This document shows, piece after piece, positions 1-8,900 of a stretch of DNA of 64,000 nt. Location: assembly GCA_937949615.1 (NCBI GenBank), contig CALEDQ010000030.1, forward strand, positions 186,001-250,000, in the 5' to 3' direction. Each line of letters begins with the position of its first letter. The first letter of the stretch is position 1. A program made the position numbers and the translations under genes. The notes beneath the pieces are model-generated. The model did no database searches, was not told the origin of the DNA, and saw only the letters and a list, made by a program, of their open reading frames with translations. The DNA is from an uncultured bacterium (lineage in GTDB: Bacteria > Muiribacteriota > Ozemobacteria > Ozemobacterales > Ozemobacteraceae).

Positions 1-352
1 CGCTCTCGAAGTCGATCAGGAAGGCAGTCTCGCCAGCTGGATCATCCCGGGCAAAAAGGTTCCGGGAATGGGCGGCGCGATGGATCTCGTCGTCGGCGCG
101 AAGAACGTCATCGTTTCGACACTGCACACCGAACGCGGCAAGCCGAAGATTCTCAAAAAGTGCCGCCTGCCACTGACGGCACGCCATGTCGTCAACATGA
201 TCGTGACCGAGCTTGGCGTTTTCAGGGTCACCCCGGGTGGCCTCGGCCTCGCCCTGATCGAGATCAATAAAGACACGACCATCGACGAAATACGAGCAAA
301 CACCGAAGCCGAATTCATAGTTTCAGATAATCTGAAAACGATGGAAGTTTAA
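1..352 (+). CDS. atoA: 3-oxoacid (acetoacetate/butyrate) CoA-transferase beta subunit, 3' end
   Basis: The C-terminal part of a class I CoA-transferase beta subunit enters from the left edge; the reading frame is open from base 2. About 116 residues are visible, including the glycine-rich PGMGGAMDL segment, the AKNVIV stretch and the VFRVTPGGL motif typical of AtoA/ScoB proteins. In lysine fermentation this enzyme moves CoA from butyryl-CoA or acetyl-CoA to acetoacetate, the product of the Kce step. Its place directly upstream of kdd supports that role rather than a general ketone-body role. The alpha subunit should lie just outside the window. The family is clear; the exact substrate is inferred from context. 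Confidence 0.9.
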   Translation, partial: ALEVDQEGSLASWIIPGKKVPGMGGAMDLVVGAKNVIVSTLHTERGKPKILKKCRLPLTARHVVNMIVTELGVFRVTPGGLGLALIEINKDTTIDEIRANTEAEFIVSDNLKTMEV

Positions 353-354
353 GC

Positions 355-376
355 CCGGGGATTAAAAAATTCCCGG
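355..376 (+). terminator. Hairpin after the CoA-transferase gene, possible weak terminator
   Basis: A 9-bp stem (one G-T pair) with a 4-A loop lies three bases after the stop codon. It has no T-run after it, so it may be a weak or Rho-assisted terminator or an mRNA 3'-end stabiliser. It sits directly before the kdd promoter candidate, which fits a transcription boundary. Confidence 0.35.
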
Positions 377-405
377 TTGGTAAGTTGAATATTTGCTGCT
401 ATCAT
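377..405 (+). promoter_or_regulatory. Candidate sigma-70 promoter for kdd-kamABC
   Basis: A TTGGTA box at 377-382 is separated by 17 bp from TATCAT at 400-405, which is preceded by TGC (extended -10). Transcription would start near 412, leaving a leader of about 58 nt before the kdd start. The same extended TGCTATCAT box occurs upstream of murD. Confidence 0.6.
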
Positions 406-469
406 AGCTAGACAAGGTTCTGTTTTGTACATAGCAAAGTCTTCATAAAATCAACATACGCAAGGAGAA

Positions 470-1513
470 ATGACTGTGAAAAAAGGATGCCCCTATGGAA
501 CCCACCGTGTTATCGAGCCCAAAGGCGTTCTGCCGCAGCCGGCACTCAGAATCGACAACACCATGGAGATTTATGACAACGAGATTCTGATCGACGTCAG
601 AACCCTCAATGTTGACTCAGCCAGTTTCACCCAGATCGAAAAACAGGCCAACCATGATATCGAAGAGATCAAGAAAATCATGATGGGTCTCGTCGAAAAG
701 CAGGGCAAGCACAAAAACCCGGTTACCGGTTCAGGTGGCATGCTGATCGGCACCGTTAAAGAAATTGGCCCGGCCCTCAAAGGAAAAACTCCGCTGAAAG
801 TCGGCGACAAGATCGCCACCCTCGTTTCTCTCTCTCTCACCCCGCTGAAAATCGAAAAAATTCTCGAAGTCAGACCCGACATCGATCAGGTTGACATCAA
901 GGGCCAGGCAATTCTGTTCGAAAGCGGCATCTATGCCGTTCTGCCGAACGATATGCCCGAAACCCTCGCTCTCTCGGTTCTCGACGTAGCCGGCGCCCCC
1001 GCTCAGGCTGCCAAGCTCGTTCGCCCCGGCGACATCGTCGTGGTAATCGGCGGCGGCGGAAAATCAGGCCTTCTCTGCCTGTATGAAGCCAAAAAACGCG
1101 CCGGCATCACCGGTAAGGTCATCTGCATCGGCGGCTCAGAAAAGAGCACCGAACGTGCCCGCCAGCTCGGTCTCGCCGACGAATATTTCGCTGCTGACGC
1201 CACCGACGCAATCAGCATCTACAACAAAATCAGCGCTCTTACCGATGGCAAGCTTGCTGACCTGGTAATCAACTGCGTTAATATTCCCAACACCGAAATG
1301 GCCAGCATTCTCTCCTGCAGAGAAGGCGGCACCGTTTATTTCTTCAGCATGGCCACCAGCTTCACCCAGGCCGCTCTCGGCGCCGAAGGCGTTGGCAAAG
1401 ACGTTAACATGATCATCGGTAATGGCTACTGCAAAGACCACGCTGCCATTTCGCTGCAGGTTCTGCGCGAAAGCCCGGCACTCCGCAAACTGTTCGAAGA
1501 AATGTACTGCTGA
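470..1513 (+). CDS. kdd: L-erythro-3,5-diaminohexanoate dehydrogenase
   Basis: This 347-residue protein matches the Kdd family, which oxidatively deaminates 3,5-diaminohexanoate to 5-amino-3-oxohexanoate with NAD(P). A Rossmann-type glycine-rich motif (VVVIGGGGKSGLL, around residue 187) is visible, and the N-terminus KKGCPYGTHRVIEPKG is typical of the family. The ATG at 470 follows an AAGGAG ribosome site at good spacing. It lies directly upstream of kamA with a 41-bp gap, in the same order as in lysine-fermenting Fusobacterium. The function is well supported by both sequence pattern and neighbours. Confidence 0.93.
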   Translation: MTVKKGCPYGTHRVIEPKGVLPQPALRIDNTMEIYDNEILIDVRTLNVDSASFTQIEKQANHDIEEIKKIMMGLVEKQGKHKNPVTGSGGMLIGTVKEIGPALKGKTPLKVGDKIATLVSLSLTPLKIEKILEVRPDIDQVDIKGQAILFESGIYAVLPNDMPETLALSVLDVAGAPAQAAKLVRPGDIVVVIGGGGKSGLLCLYEAKKRAGITGKVICIGGSEKSTERARQLGLADEYFAADATDAISIYNKISALTDGKLADLVINCVNIPNTEMASILSCREGGTVYFFSMATSFTQAALGAEGVGKDVNMIIGNGYCKDHAAISLQVLRESPALRKLFEEMYC

Positions 1514-1554
1514 GACACCTCAAAAAGTGCCCCAACAGGGAAAGGAATCAGTAA

Positions 1555-2826
1555 TTGAACAGCAGTTACACTCGTGATGAGCACATTCAGCGACGGGCAA
1601 AGCTGTTTCCGAACGTCAGCGACACCGACTGGAACGACTGGAAATGGCATGTCCGCAACCGTATCGAAACCATCGACGACCTCAGAAAATTCGTCAAGCT
1701 GACCGAAATGGAAGTCGACGGTGTCAAAGACTGTCTGACAACCCTGCGCATGGCGATTACGCCGTATTATCTGACTCTCATCGATCCGGATAACCCAAAT
1801 GATCCGGTGCGCAAACAGGCGATTCCGACCGACCTCGAACTTTATCGTTCGCCGGCCGATCTCGAAGACCCGCTGCACGAAGACGGCGATTCGCCAGTTC
1901 ACGGACTGACCCACCGCTACCCTGACCGCGCCCTGCTGCTGGTCACAGACCAGTGCTCGATGTATTGCCGCCACTGTACCCGCAGACGCTTTGCCGGTCA
2001 GAAAGACTCGGCCATGCCCAGCAGTCACATCGACAAGGCCATCGAATACATTGCGGCCAACCCGCAGATTCGCGACGTCGTCGTCTCAGGCGGCGACCCG
2101 CTGCTGCTGGCTGACAACAAGCTCGAAGGCATTCTACAGAAGCTGCGCGCCATTCCGCATCTCGAAATCATCAGAATCGGCACCCGCACCCCGGTCGTTC
2201 TGCCCCAGCGCATTACGCCCGAGCTCTGTGACATGCTCAAAAAATATCACCCGATCTGGGTCAACACCCACTACAACCACCCGAAAGAAATCACCACCGA
2301 CGCCGCCAAAGCCTGTGAACTGCTGAGTTACGCCGGTATTCCGATCGGCAATCAGTCGGTTCTGCTGGCCGGCGTCAACGACTGCATTCATGTGATGCGC
2401 AAGCTGGTGCATGAGCTGGTCAAGGTCAGAGTAAGACCTTATTACATCTACCAGTGCGACCTTTCTTACGGGCTGTCACACTTCAGAACCCCGGTAGCCA
2501 AGGGCATCGAGATCATCGAGGGCCTGCGCGGCCATACCAGCGGTTTCTGCGTGCCGACTTACGTGGTTGATGCACCCGGTGGTGGCGGCAAGATTCCGGT
2601 AATGCCGAATTACCTGATTTCGAGCGGCTACGAAAAAACGATTCTGCGCAATTATGAAGGTGTCATCACCTGCTATAACGAGCCCGAAGGTTACAAACCG
2701 AGCTGCAAATGTGACGCCTGTCAGAAAGGCGACGTCGAAATCGAAGGCGTTGCCGGCCTGCATCAGGGCAAGATTTCGCTCGAACCCGAAGGTTTGAAGC
2801 GCAAAAAACGCAAAAAAAGATCATGA
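1555..2826 (+). CDS. kamA: L-lysine 2,3-aminomutase (radical SAM)
   Basis: This is a 423-residue radical SAM, PLP-dependent enzyme that turns L-lysine into L-beta-lysine, the first step of lysine fermentation. The radical SAM cluster motif CSMYCRHC is seen around residue 132, followed by the typical VVSGGDPLLL segment. The C-terminal part carries Cys-rich CKCDACQKG, as in zinc-binding aminomutase tails, and a lysine-rich end. The start is TTG at 1555, chosen for the AAAGGA site 8 bp upstream and the family-typical N-terminus. EpmB (elongation factor P modification) is the main alternative, but length and neighbours favour the catabolic enzyme. Confidence 0.95.
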   Translation: MNSSYTRDEHIQRRAKLFPNVSDTDWNDWKWHVRNRIETIDDLRKFVKLTEMEVDGVKDCLTTLRMAITPYYLTLIDPDNPNDPVRKQAIPTDLELYRSPADLEDPLHEDGDSPVHGLTHRYPDRALLLVTDQCSMYCRHCTRRRFAGQKDSAMPSSHIDKAIEYIAANPQIRDVVVSGGDPLLLADNKLEGILQKLRAIPHLEIIRIGTRTPVVLPQRITPELCDMLKKYHPIWVNTHYNHPKEITTDAAKACELLSYAGIPIGNQSVLLAGVNDCIHVMRKLVHELVKVRVRPYYIYQCDLSYGLSHFRTPVAKGIEIIEGLRGHTSGFCVPTYVVDAPGGGGKIPVMPNYLISSGYEKTILRNYEGVITCYNEPEGYKPSCKCDACQKGDVEIEGVAGLHQGKISLEPEGLKRKKRKKRS

Positions 2827-2829
2827 ACA

Positions 2830-3882
2830 ATGGGCAGGTCACTTGCTGAACTGATCGAAGGTTACAGCTGCGTTGCCATCATCGGCATGGAAAAAAATGC
2901 CGGCAAAACAACGGTGCTCAACCATCTTCTCAGCAGCAGACCAGCCGTGGTTCAGGCAATCACTTCGATCGGCTACGATGGTGAAGATACCGATCAGGTG
3001 ACCGGAACCGACAAACCGTCGATATATGTTGGCTGTGGCACAATGGTTGCCACAGCCAGCAGTCTTCTCGGGCAATGTGATTTTACGCGCGAACTGCTGC
3101 GTTTTACCGGCTTTCACACGCCAATGGGCGAAGTCATCATCACAAGGGCCCGCAGTGATGGTTTTGCTCAGATCGCCGGGCCCTCGACTACGGTACAGAT
3201 GTCGGCACTGATCGGCATGCTGCACGAACTTGGCGCCACGCAGGTTCTCGTCGACGGCGCCGCCGCCCGCAAATCGACTGCCGCCATCGCCAGTTCCGAG
3301 GCCTGCATACTGGCAACCGGCGCAGCCTTTTCGCCGAACCCGGATGATATTGTCGAGCAGACCGGCCATTACACCGAACTTCTCACTTTGCCGGAATTCG
3401 AACATGAGACAGCTTTCACCTGCATAAACGAAGACGCCAACAGCTGTATTCTTCTCGATCAGAGCGGTAATATCTGCGGACTAACCAGCGCACTCAGCGA
3501 TGAATGTGCCGACCGGATCGCTGACCGCAATGGACAGCCAACCACAGCTTTATTCAACGGTGCCGTAACCAGGCCGATGCTGCAGAAACTGCTCGGCAAA
3601 TGCCGCCGACTCGACTGGCTGCAGATTGTCGCCGAAGACGGCACCAGATATCTCATCAACAGCCGCCAGAAACTCGATCTAACCAGCCGTGGTGCCAGAC
3701 TGGCGGTCAGGCGCCAGGTCAATCTGATTGCCGTCACGGTCAATCCGACGGCGCCATCGGGTCTGAGACTTGACGGCGCAGAGCTGTGCAGACATCTGTC
3801 TGAAAGAATCGACCTGCCGGTTTTCGATGTGTGCGCCTCAGAGAATCAGATATTCAGCAGAAAGGCAGTTCAGCATGCATAG
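2830..3882 (+). CDS. kamB: KamB, P-loop accessory protein of the lysine aminomutase system
   Basis: A 350-residue protein with an N-terminal P-loop (GMEKNAGKTT, residues 17-26). It starts three bases after the kamA stop, and its last codons overlap the kamC start. KamB-KamC pairs sit in lysine-fermentation clusters and have been proposed to reactivate the B12-dependent 5,6-aminomutase; this is a proposal from the family, not shown by the sequence. The nucleotide-binding motif fits an ATP- or GTP-driven chaperone-like role. No membrane segment or signal peptide is seen. Confidence 0.85.
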   Translation: MGRSLAELIEGYSCVAIIGMEKNAGKTTVLNHLLSSRPAVVQAITSIGYDGEDTDQVTGTDKPSIYVGCGTMVATASSLLGQCDFTRELLRFTGFHTPMGEVIITRARSDGFAQIAGPSTTVQMSALIGMLHELGATQVLVDGAAARKSTAAIASSEACILATGAAFSPNPDDIVEQTGHYTELLTLPEFEHETAFTCINEDANSCILLDQSGNICGLTSALSDECADRIADRNGQPTTALFNGAVTRPMLQKLLGKCRRLDWLQIVAEDGTRYLINSRQKLDLTSRGARLAVRRQVNLIAVTVNPTAPSGLRLDGAELCRHLSERIDLPVFDVCASENQIFSRKAVQHA

Positions 3883-5335
3883 ACAGAAAAAATACCGTGC
3901 CAGCACCCCCGGAGTTGCCTGGCTGCTTTCTGAACTGCAGATAGAATCACTATACGGTCGCGAAGCGCTTAAGAACCTGCGACCGACAAAGCCTGATCAG
4001 CTTGAACAATTGCACCAGAGCCTTTCTGAACTTGAAACCATGGTTGCCGCGGCCCGCAACGACAAAAGTTATTTCGATCAGGCCGGCAGTATCTTTAAAT
4101 GCCTGCGTTTCATCAATGGGTCACTCGACAATCTCGAAGCCGGGCAGGTGCCTGACGAAACCGAGCTGCTCGAAATAAAAGGCTTTGCGATGATGCTTAC
4201 CAGCCTGAAAAACTGGTATGACAAGTCTGGTCTGCAGCTGCCATCAGTTTCATTCAGCGATATCGAGCCGGTCATCAAAATTCTCAACCCCGACCGCACC
4301 ATCGTAACTTCGTTTCACGTGCACGAAGCCTATTCACAGAAGCTTAAAGAGATAAGAGCCGAAAAAATTCAGCTCGAAAACAGAATATTACAGTGCAATG
4401 ACCAGCAAACGCGCGATGAACTGCGCAACCAGCGGGCGCGCCTGGTCCAGGCAGAAAAGACTGAAGAGCATCTGGTCAGAGAAAATCTTGGTCAACAGCT
4501 GCTCGAATGGGTAACAAGAATGCGGCATAACGGTCTGGCAGCCGGTCGTTTTGAACTGCTGCTCGCCAAAACCCGCCTGGCCTGCCGCTTCAACTGCACC
4601 CGCCCCGAAGTGTTCGCCGGCAACGTGAAAAAACCGCTGCAGGCAGAAGAGATGATAAACCCCGAAGTAGAGGCAATTCTCGCCAGTCACGGCAAACAGT
4701 TTACACCGGTATCGATCGAGCTGAACCCTGGCACAACTCTGCTGACCGGTGCCAACATGGGCGGCAAATCGGTTGCACTGATGACTCTCGCCATGAATGC
4801 CGAACTCGCCACCCTTGGCTTTTTTGTTTTTGCCCGACGCTTCAGCACACCGCTGTTTGACTTTATCTACCTGATCACCGGTGATGGTCAGAATCAGGCC
4901 TCAGGCCTGAGCAGTTTCGGTGCCGAAATTATCAGACTCAGCGAATTGACCGCTCTGACCCGTCAGGGCATCGGGCTTGCCATCTGTGACGAATTCGCCA
5001 GATCGACGAATCCTTCGGAGGGCAGCAGATTTGTGCAGGCCCTCGGCGAGTTTTTACAGCAAAGCGGCTCTTACGGTATTATCGCCACCCACTTCGACGG
5101 TATCAGAATCGAGGGCGCCACTTATTACCAGGTAATCGGCCTTAAAGAGAAGAATGCTCTTGAAGAACATGCTGATCGAGAGGCGCTTCTAAAAAAACTG
5201 TGCGAAAAAATGGATTACCGGCTGCAGAAAATTAATGACGATTATCAGGTGCCCAAAGATGCGATGCACATTGCCACCATCCTGGGCCTCGACTCTGAAT
5301 TTCTCTCGATTTTACGCCGCCATTACCAGTCATGA
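3875..5335 (+). CDS. kamC: KamC, MutS-like ATPase of the lysine aminomutase system
   Basis: A 486-residue protein with a MutS-type C-terminal ATPase domain: Walker A GANMGGKS near residue 295, a MutS-like SSFGAEI segment, and Walker B ICDEFARSTNPSEG. The N-terminal half has helical, coiled-coil-like sequence and no mismatch-recognition domain. The ATG at 3875 overlaps the end of kamB by 8 bp; an upstream in-frame start at 3770 inside kamB is unlikely. With KamB it is thought to serve as a reactivating factor for D-lysine/beta-lysine 5,6-aminomutase. It is not a DNA mismatch repair protein, judged by missing domains and by its neighbours. Confidence 0.88.
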   Translation: MHRQKKYRASTPGVAWLLSELQIESLYGREALKNLRPTKPDQLEQLHQSLSELETMVAAARNDKSYFDQAGSIFKCLRFINGSLDNLEAGQVPDETELLEIKGFAMMLTSLKNWYDKSGLQLPSVSFSDIEPVIKILNPDRTIVTSFHVHEAYSQKLKEIRAEKIQLENRILQCNDQQTRDELRNQRARLVQAEKTEEHLVRENLGQQLLEWVTRMRHNGLAAGRFELLLAKTRLACRFNCTRPEVFAGNVKKPLQAEEMINPEVEAILASHGKQFTPVSIELNPGTTLLTGANMGGKSVALMTLAMNAELATLGFFVFARRFSTPLFDFIYLITGDGQNQASGLSSFGAEIIRLSELTALTRQGIGLAICDEFARSTNPSEGSRFVQALGEFLQQSGSYGIIATHFDGIRIEGATYYQVIGLKEKNALEEHADREALLKKLCEKMDYRLQKINDDYQVPKDAMHIATILGLDSEFLSILRRHYQS

Positions 5336-5358
5336 ATGGCGCTCACTGAAGCCTTGAG

Positions 5359-7092
5359 TCAACTCTCGATTTTTGTATTTTTTTCAACTGAAAAATTTAC
5401 TCCCAGCAGACTCATATCGTCGTCCTGAAATGCTTTTCCGCGAAAAGATGCCAGTTCATTCCAGGCTGCATCCACCATTCCCGTAATTCCTTCATGCGCA
5501 TGCGCACCCAGAGTTTTTTTCAGTCTGCTGAGACCAAATCTCTTTCCCTTTGGGTCCGGCTGCTCGGTAATGCCATCTGAATATAGAATTAAAGCCGCCC
5601 CGGCCGGAATCTCAACCATAATTTCTTCGCGCACTTCACCATCGCCAAAGCCAACCGGCAAGCCACCGACTTTAATCTCTTCGACCTGCCCGTCAGGCAG
5701 AACCAGCAAAGGAGCAGGATGACCGGCAGCAGCTATTTGCAGCTGATTTTTCGCGCGATCCATCAGCAAAAAGACCATGGTTAAATACTGACCAAGGTCT
5801 TCGAAGGGGAATTCGCGCTCCAGGCGGGCAATGATTTCTCCGGGCGAGTTTGGAACAACCACCCCATCGTGCATCTGGCTGACAATTTTTCCATCACTGC
5901 GCAACATGTGTGATAACGCCACACCGGTAAGAGCCGCCGGAATACCGTGACCGGAGACATCGAGGCAATATACGCCTATCAGATTCTCAGAAAATGGAAT
6001 TACATTGACCATGTCACCGCCAACCTGATTACATGGCAAAAAGCGTAGATGCATATCAACCCGGCGATCCAGAAAGTCCATCCTGGGCAGCAAAGCGCTC
6101 TGAATTTTCGCAGCCGCCGCCAGGTCTGCAAGCATAAGCTGATTTCTCTGCAACAGCAGCTGACTGGCTTTAACCTTTTCCAGCATCGCGATCGTCACAA
6201 CAGCAATGAAAATCGTCAGCATTATAGCAATCAGCTGTAACCATTTTTTTGCTTCTTCAACCCGGTTTATGACGTCCGCATCAGAAAAACCGACAAGCAT
6301 TCCGAGAGGGAAATCGCCAACCCTTTTGTAAACAAAGTTTCGATAAATATGATCAACCGGGCTCCTGGTCTGAAAGCTCGCCGAAGCATCGAAAATTATC
6401 TTTTCCCACTCAGGGTTCTGCAAACTTGTGGCCCACATGTCATTTGCCGGTTCCGGAACCCTGGCGCGCATTTTTCTATCGTGGATCCCGAGCAAAGATG
6501 CGACGAACTGAGACCCCAGCTGCAGATCTTTGAAATAGCGGGTAAAAAGTTCCGGGCTGACGGTCACGAGAACGACTCCATCGAAAGAACCGTCTGGTTT
6601 GTCGATTCTCAGAGCAACGCGAAAGTGAAATTTGCCGGTAACACGCCCAATCTCGACCGCCGAAATAAAAAGGCCGTCACCGGCATTCTGCTGGTGATAT
6701 CTAAAATAGCCGCGGTCTGTAACATTTACCCCGCGAGTGCTCTCATCGCTGGGAATCAGAAGTTTGCCAGCGGCATCGGCTAAAAAAAAGTTCGGGGTAA
6801 GCGACCGGTCGAGCTGTATTGATTCGATAAATCTCTCTGTTTCTTCAATCGAATGGCAGTGATTGTAAAATTGCCTCACACTGCGAAGAAAAACGCCAAT
6901 CTGATTCAACAGCATCAAGGTGTGCTGTACAGAAGCATCTAGAACAGTCGTAGCTTCAGTCGCCAGATTTCTTTTTTCTTCGTGCAGCATTTTTTCGACA
7001 CGAAAAATGTATGATCCCCAGATAACGACGGTCAGAAACAGTGAAATGAATATAATTAAAATCCGGTCATATCTGCCGGGAACTTTTTGCAT
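5359..7092 (-). CDS. Membrane-anchored SpoIIE-type serine phosphatase with extracytoplasmic sensor
   Basis: A 577-residue protein: a TM helix near residues 10-30, an extracytoplasmic sensor region of about 260 residues that looks like a Cache domain, a second TM helix, a short linker, and a C-terminal PP2C/SpoIIE phosphatase. The phosphatase shows GGD, DVSGHG, AAGHPAPLL and LYSDGITE, which hold the metal-binding aspartates. The start at 7092 is chosen because a GGGGAGA ribosome site sits just upstream; a longer frame to 7251 lacks one. Such proteins usually dephosphorylate an anti-sigma-factor antagonist in a partner-switching pathway. It separates kamC from kamD and points the other way, so it could sense a ligand linked to lysine use, but that is inference. 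Confidence 0.85.
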   Translation of the reverse strand: MQKVPGRYDRILIIFISLFLTVVIWGSYIFRVEKMLHEEKRNLATEATTVLDASVQHTLMLLNQIGVFLRSVRQFYNHCHSIEETERFIESIQLDRSLTPNFFLADAAGKLLIPSDESTRGVNVTDRGYFRYHQQNAGDGLFISAVEIGRVTGKFHFRVALRIDKPDGSFDGVVLVTVSPELFTRYFKDLQLGSQFVASLLGIHDRKMRARVPEPANDMWATSLQNPEWEKIIFDASASFQTRSPVDHIYRNFVYKRVGDFPLGMLVGFSDADVINRVEEAKKWLQLIAIMLTIFIAVVTIAMLEKVKASQLLLQRNQLMLADLAAAAKIQSALLPRMDFLDRRVDMHLRFLPCNQVGGDMVNVIPFSENLIGVYCLDVSGHGIPAALTGVALSHMLRSDGKIVSQMHDGVVVPNSPGEIIARLEREFPFEDLGQYLTMVFLLMDRAKNQLQIAAAGHPAPLLVLPDGQVEEIKVGGLPVGFGDGEVREEIMVEIPAGAALILYSDGITEQPDPKGKRFGLSRLKKTLGAHAHEGITGMVDAAWNELASFRGKAFQDDDMSLLGVNFSVEKNTKIES

Positions 7093-7191
7093 GTATGTTT
7101 CTCCCCAACCAGGCCATCGGTCTCTGTTTGTCTGCAGTAAGAAAAAATCCTCGCATAACCGCAAAACGAAATTTCTCTTGTCTCTACCATG

Positions 7192-7221
7192 AGTATATAT
7201 TGTGGGCAGTGAAATTGTCAT
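7192..7221 (-). promoter_or_regulatory. Candidate promoter for the SpoIIE-type phosphatase gene
   Basis: Read on the minus strand, ATGACA (7216-7221) lies 18 bp from TATACT (7192-7197). Transcription would begin near 7185, about 93 nt before the start codon at 7092. Confidence 0.42.
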
Positions 7222-7302
7222 CAGGCAAAAAGCTGAAAATTTAATAAGCATGGCCCGGTGCCGGCAAACTAAAAAAATACTGCGGAAACGACGTTTCGGC
7301 GG

Positions 7303-7308
7303 TATAAT
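7303..7308 (+). promoter_or_regulatory. Candidate -10 box for kamD-kamE
   Basis: A perfect TATAAT lies 33 bp before the kamD start. No clear -35 box is seen 16-18 bp upstream, so the promoter may be activator-dependent or the match may be chance. Confidence 0.35.
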
Positions 7309-7340
7309 TGAGCAAAATATCTCAAGGTTAAGGGAAGACG

Positions 7341-8900
7341 ATGAAAAGCAAACTCAATCTCAATTTTGCCGTAGTCGACAAAGCCAGGCAGTATGCCCGC
7401 GAAATCGCGGCCGACACCCAGAAGTTCATCGAAAAGCACACCAGTGTGACGATCGAACGAACTGTTGCCCGTCTGCTCGGTATCGACGGGGTCGATGCCC
7501 AGGGCATACCGCTGCCTAACATTCTGGTCGACAATATCCGCAGTAACAACGGCCTGAGCCTCGGCCTTTCGGCTTATGTCGGCAATGCCATGATCCAGAC
7601 CGGCAAAACCCCGCAACAGATTGCCGAAGCGGTTGCCAATGGCGAGCTCGACATCACCCGGCTCAAAATGGCCGACATGTTCGAAATTCGCGCCAGAATC
7701 GAAGAAATTGCCCGCCAGACCGTCGAAAGAATCAGAAACAACCGTCGACAGCGCGAAGAATACCTTGGCCGCTACGGCGACAAGCAGGGCCCCTACCTCT
7801 ACGTAATCGTCGCCACCGGCAACATCTACGAAGATATCATTCAGGCCCGCGCGGCCGCCAACCAGGGCGCCGATATCATTGCCGTCATCAGAACCACCGG
7901 TCAGAGTCTGCTCGACTTCGTGCCTTTCGGCGCCACCACCGAAGGCTTTGGCGGCACCTTTGCGACTCAGGAAAACTTCCGGCTGATGCGCGCCGCTCTC
8001 GACGAAGTATCAGAGAAGCAGGGTCGCTATATCAGACTCTGCAATTACTGTTCAGGGCTGTGCATGCCCGAAATCGCCGCCATGGGTGCTCTTGAGCGCC
8101 TCGATGTCATGCTCAACGACGCTCTCTACGGCATTCTGTTCCGTGATATCAACATGCAGCGCACTCTCGTCGACCAGTATTTTTCACGCATCATCAACGG
8201 TTTTGCCGGCGTAATCATCAACACCGGCGAAGACAATTACCTGACCACTGCCGATGCTGTCGAAGAAGCTCATACAGTGCTGGCCTCGCAGTTCATCAAC
8301 GAGCAGTTCGCCCTGATCAGCGGCATTCCAGAAGAACAGATGGGCCTCGGGCATGCATTCGAGATCAACCCAGACCTGAAGAATGGTTTTGTCTACGAAC
8401 TGGCACAGGCACAGATGGCCCGCGAAATCTTTCCGAAAGCGCCGTTGAAGTATATGCCGCCAACCAAATTCAAGACCGGCAATATTTTCAGAGGCCATGT
8501 GCAGGATACGCTGTTCAACATGGTGACGATTCTCACCAGTCAGAAGCTGCATCTGCTCGGCATGCTGACCGAAGCGATCCATACGCCGCTGATGTCAGAC
8601 CGCGCCCTGTCGATAGAAAACGCCCGCTATATTTTCAATACCATGGCCGACCTCGGCGATGAGCTTGAATTCAAGAAAGATGGCATCATCACCACCCGCG
8701 CCAATCAGGTTCTCAACGAAGCCTGCAGCATGCTCGAGAATATCAGACGCGATGGTCTGTTCAAGACTCTTGAACAGGGCAAGTTCGCCGGCGTAAAACG
8801 ACCGTTTACCGGCGGCAAGGGGCTTGACGGCGTTGTCGAAAAGCAGAGTGGCTATTTCAACCCGTTCGTTGACATGATGCTGAAAGGGGGCAACAAATGA
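7341..8900 (+). CDS. kamD: D-lysine/beta-lysine 5,6-aminomutase alpha subunit
   Basis: A 519-residue protein matching the large subunit of the adenosylcobalamin- and PLP-dependent 5,6-aminomutase, which converts beta-lysine to 3,5-diaminohexanoate. The length fits the family, as do conserved stretches such as TGQSLLDFVPFGATTEGFGG and the RLCNYCSGLCMPEIA segment. The ATG at 7341 follows an AAGGGAAG ribosome site. It overlaps kamE by 4 bp, so the two subunits are translationally coupled. It forms a separate transcription unit from kdd-kamABC because the phosphatase gene between them is inverted. Confidence 0.95.
   Translation: MKSKLNLNFAVVDKARQYAREIAADTQKFIEKHTSVTIERTVARLLGIDGVDAQGIPLPNILVDNIRSNNGLSLGLSAYVGNAMIQTGKTPQQIAEAVANGELDITRLKMADMFEIRARIEEIARQTVERIRNNRRQREEYLGRYGDKQGPYLYVIVATGNIYEDIIQARAAANQGADIIAVIRTTGQSLLDFVPFGATTEGFGGTFATQENFRLMRAALDEVSEKQGRYIRLCNYCSGLCMPEIAAMGALERLDVMLNDALYGILFRDINMQRTLVDQYFSRIINGFAGVIINTGEDNYLTTADAVEEAHTVLASQFINEQFALISGIPEEQMGLGHAFEINPDLKNGFVYELAQAQMAREIFPKAPLKYMPPTKFKTGNIFRGHVQDTLFNMVTILTSQKLHLLGMLTEAIHTPLMSDRALSIENARYIFNTMADLGDELEFKKDGIITTRANQVLNEACSMLENIRRDGLFKTLEQGKFAGVKRPFTGGKGLDGVVEKQSGYFNPFVDMMLKGGNK

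Noticed and set aside
1426..2028. A 200-residue frame opposite kamA
   Set aside because: It lies over the radical SAM gene and shows no recognisable domain.
4311..4326. Another parS-like site in kamC
   Set aside because: It matches only 12 of 16 positions and lies inside a coding sequence.
3875..5335. A DNA mismatch repair mutS gene
   Set aside because: Only the ATPase part is MutS-like; mismatch-binding domains are missing and it sits in a lysine fermentation operon.
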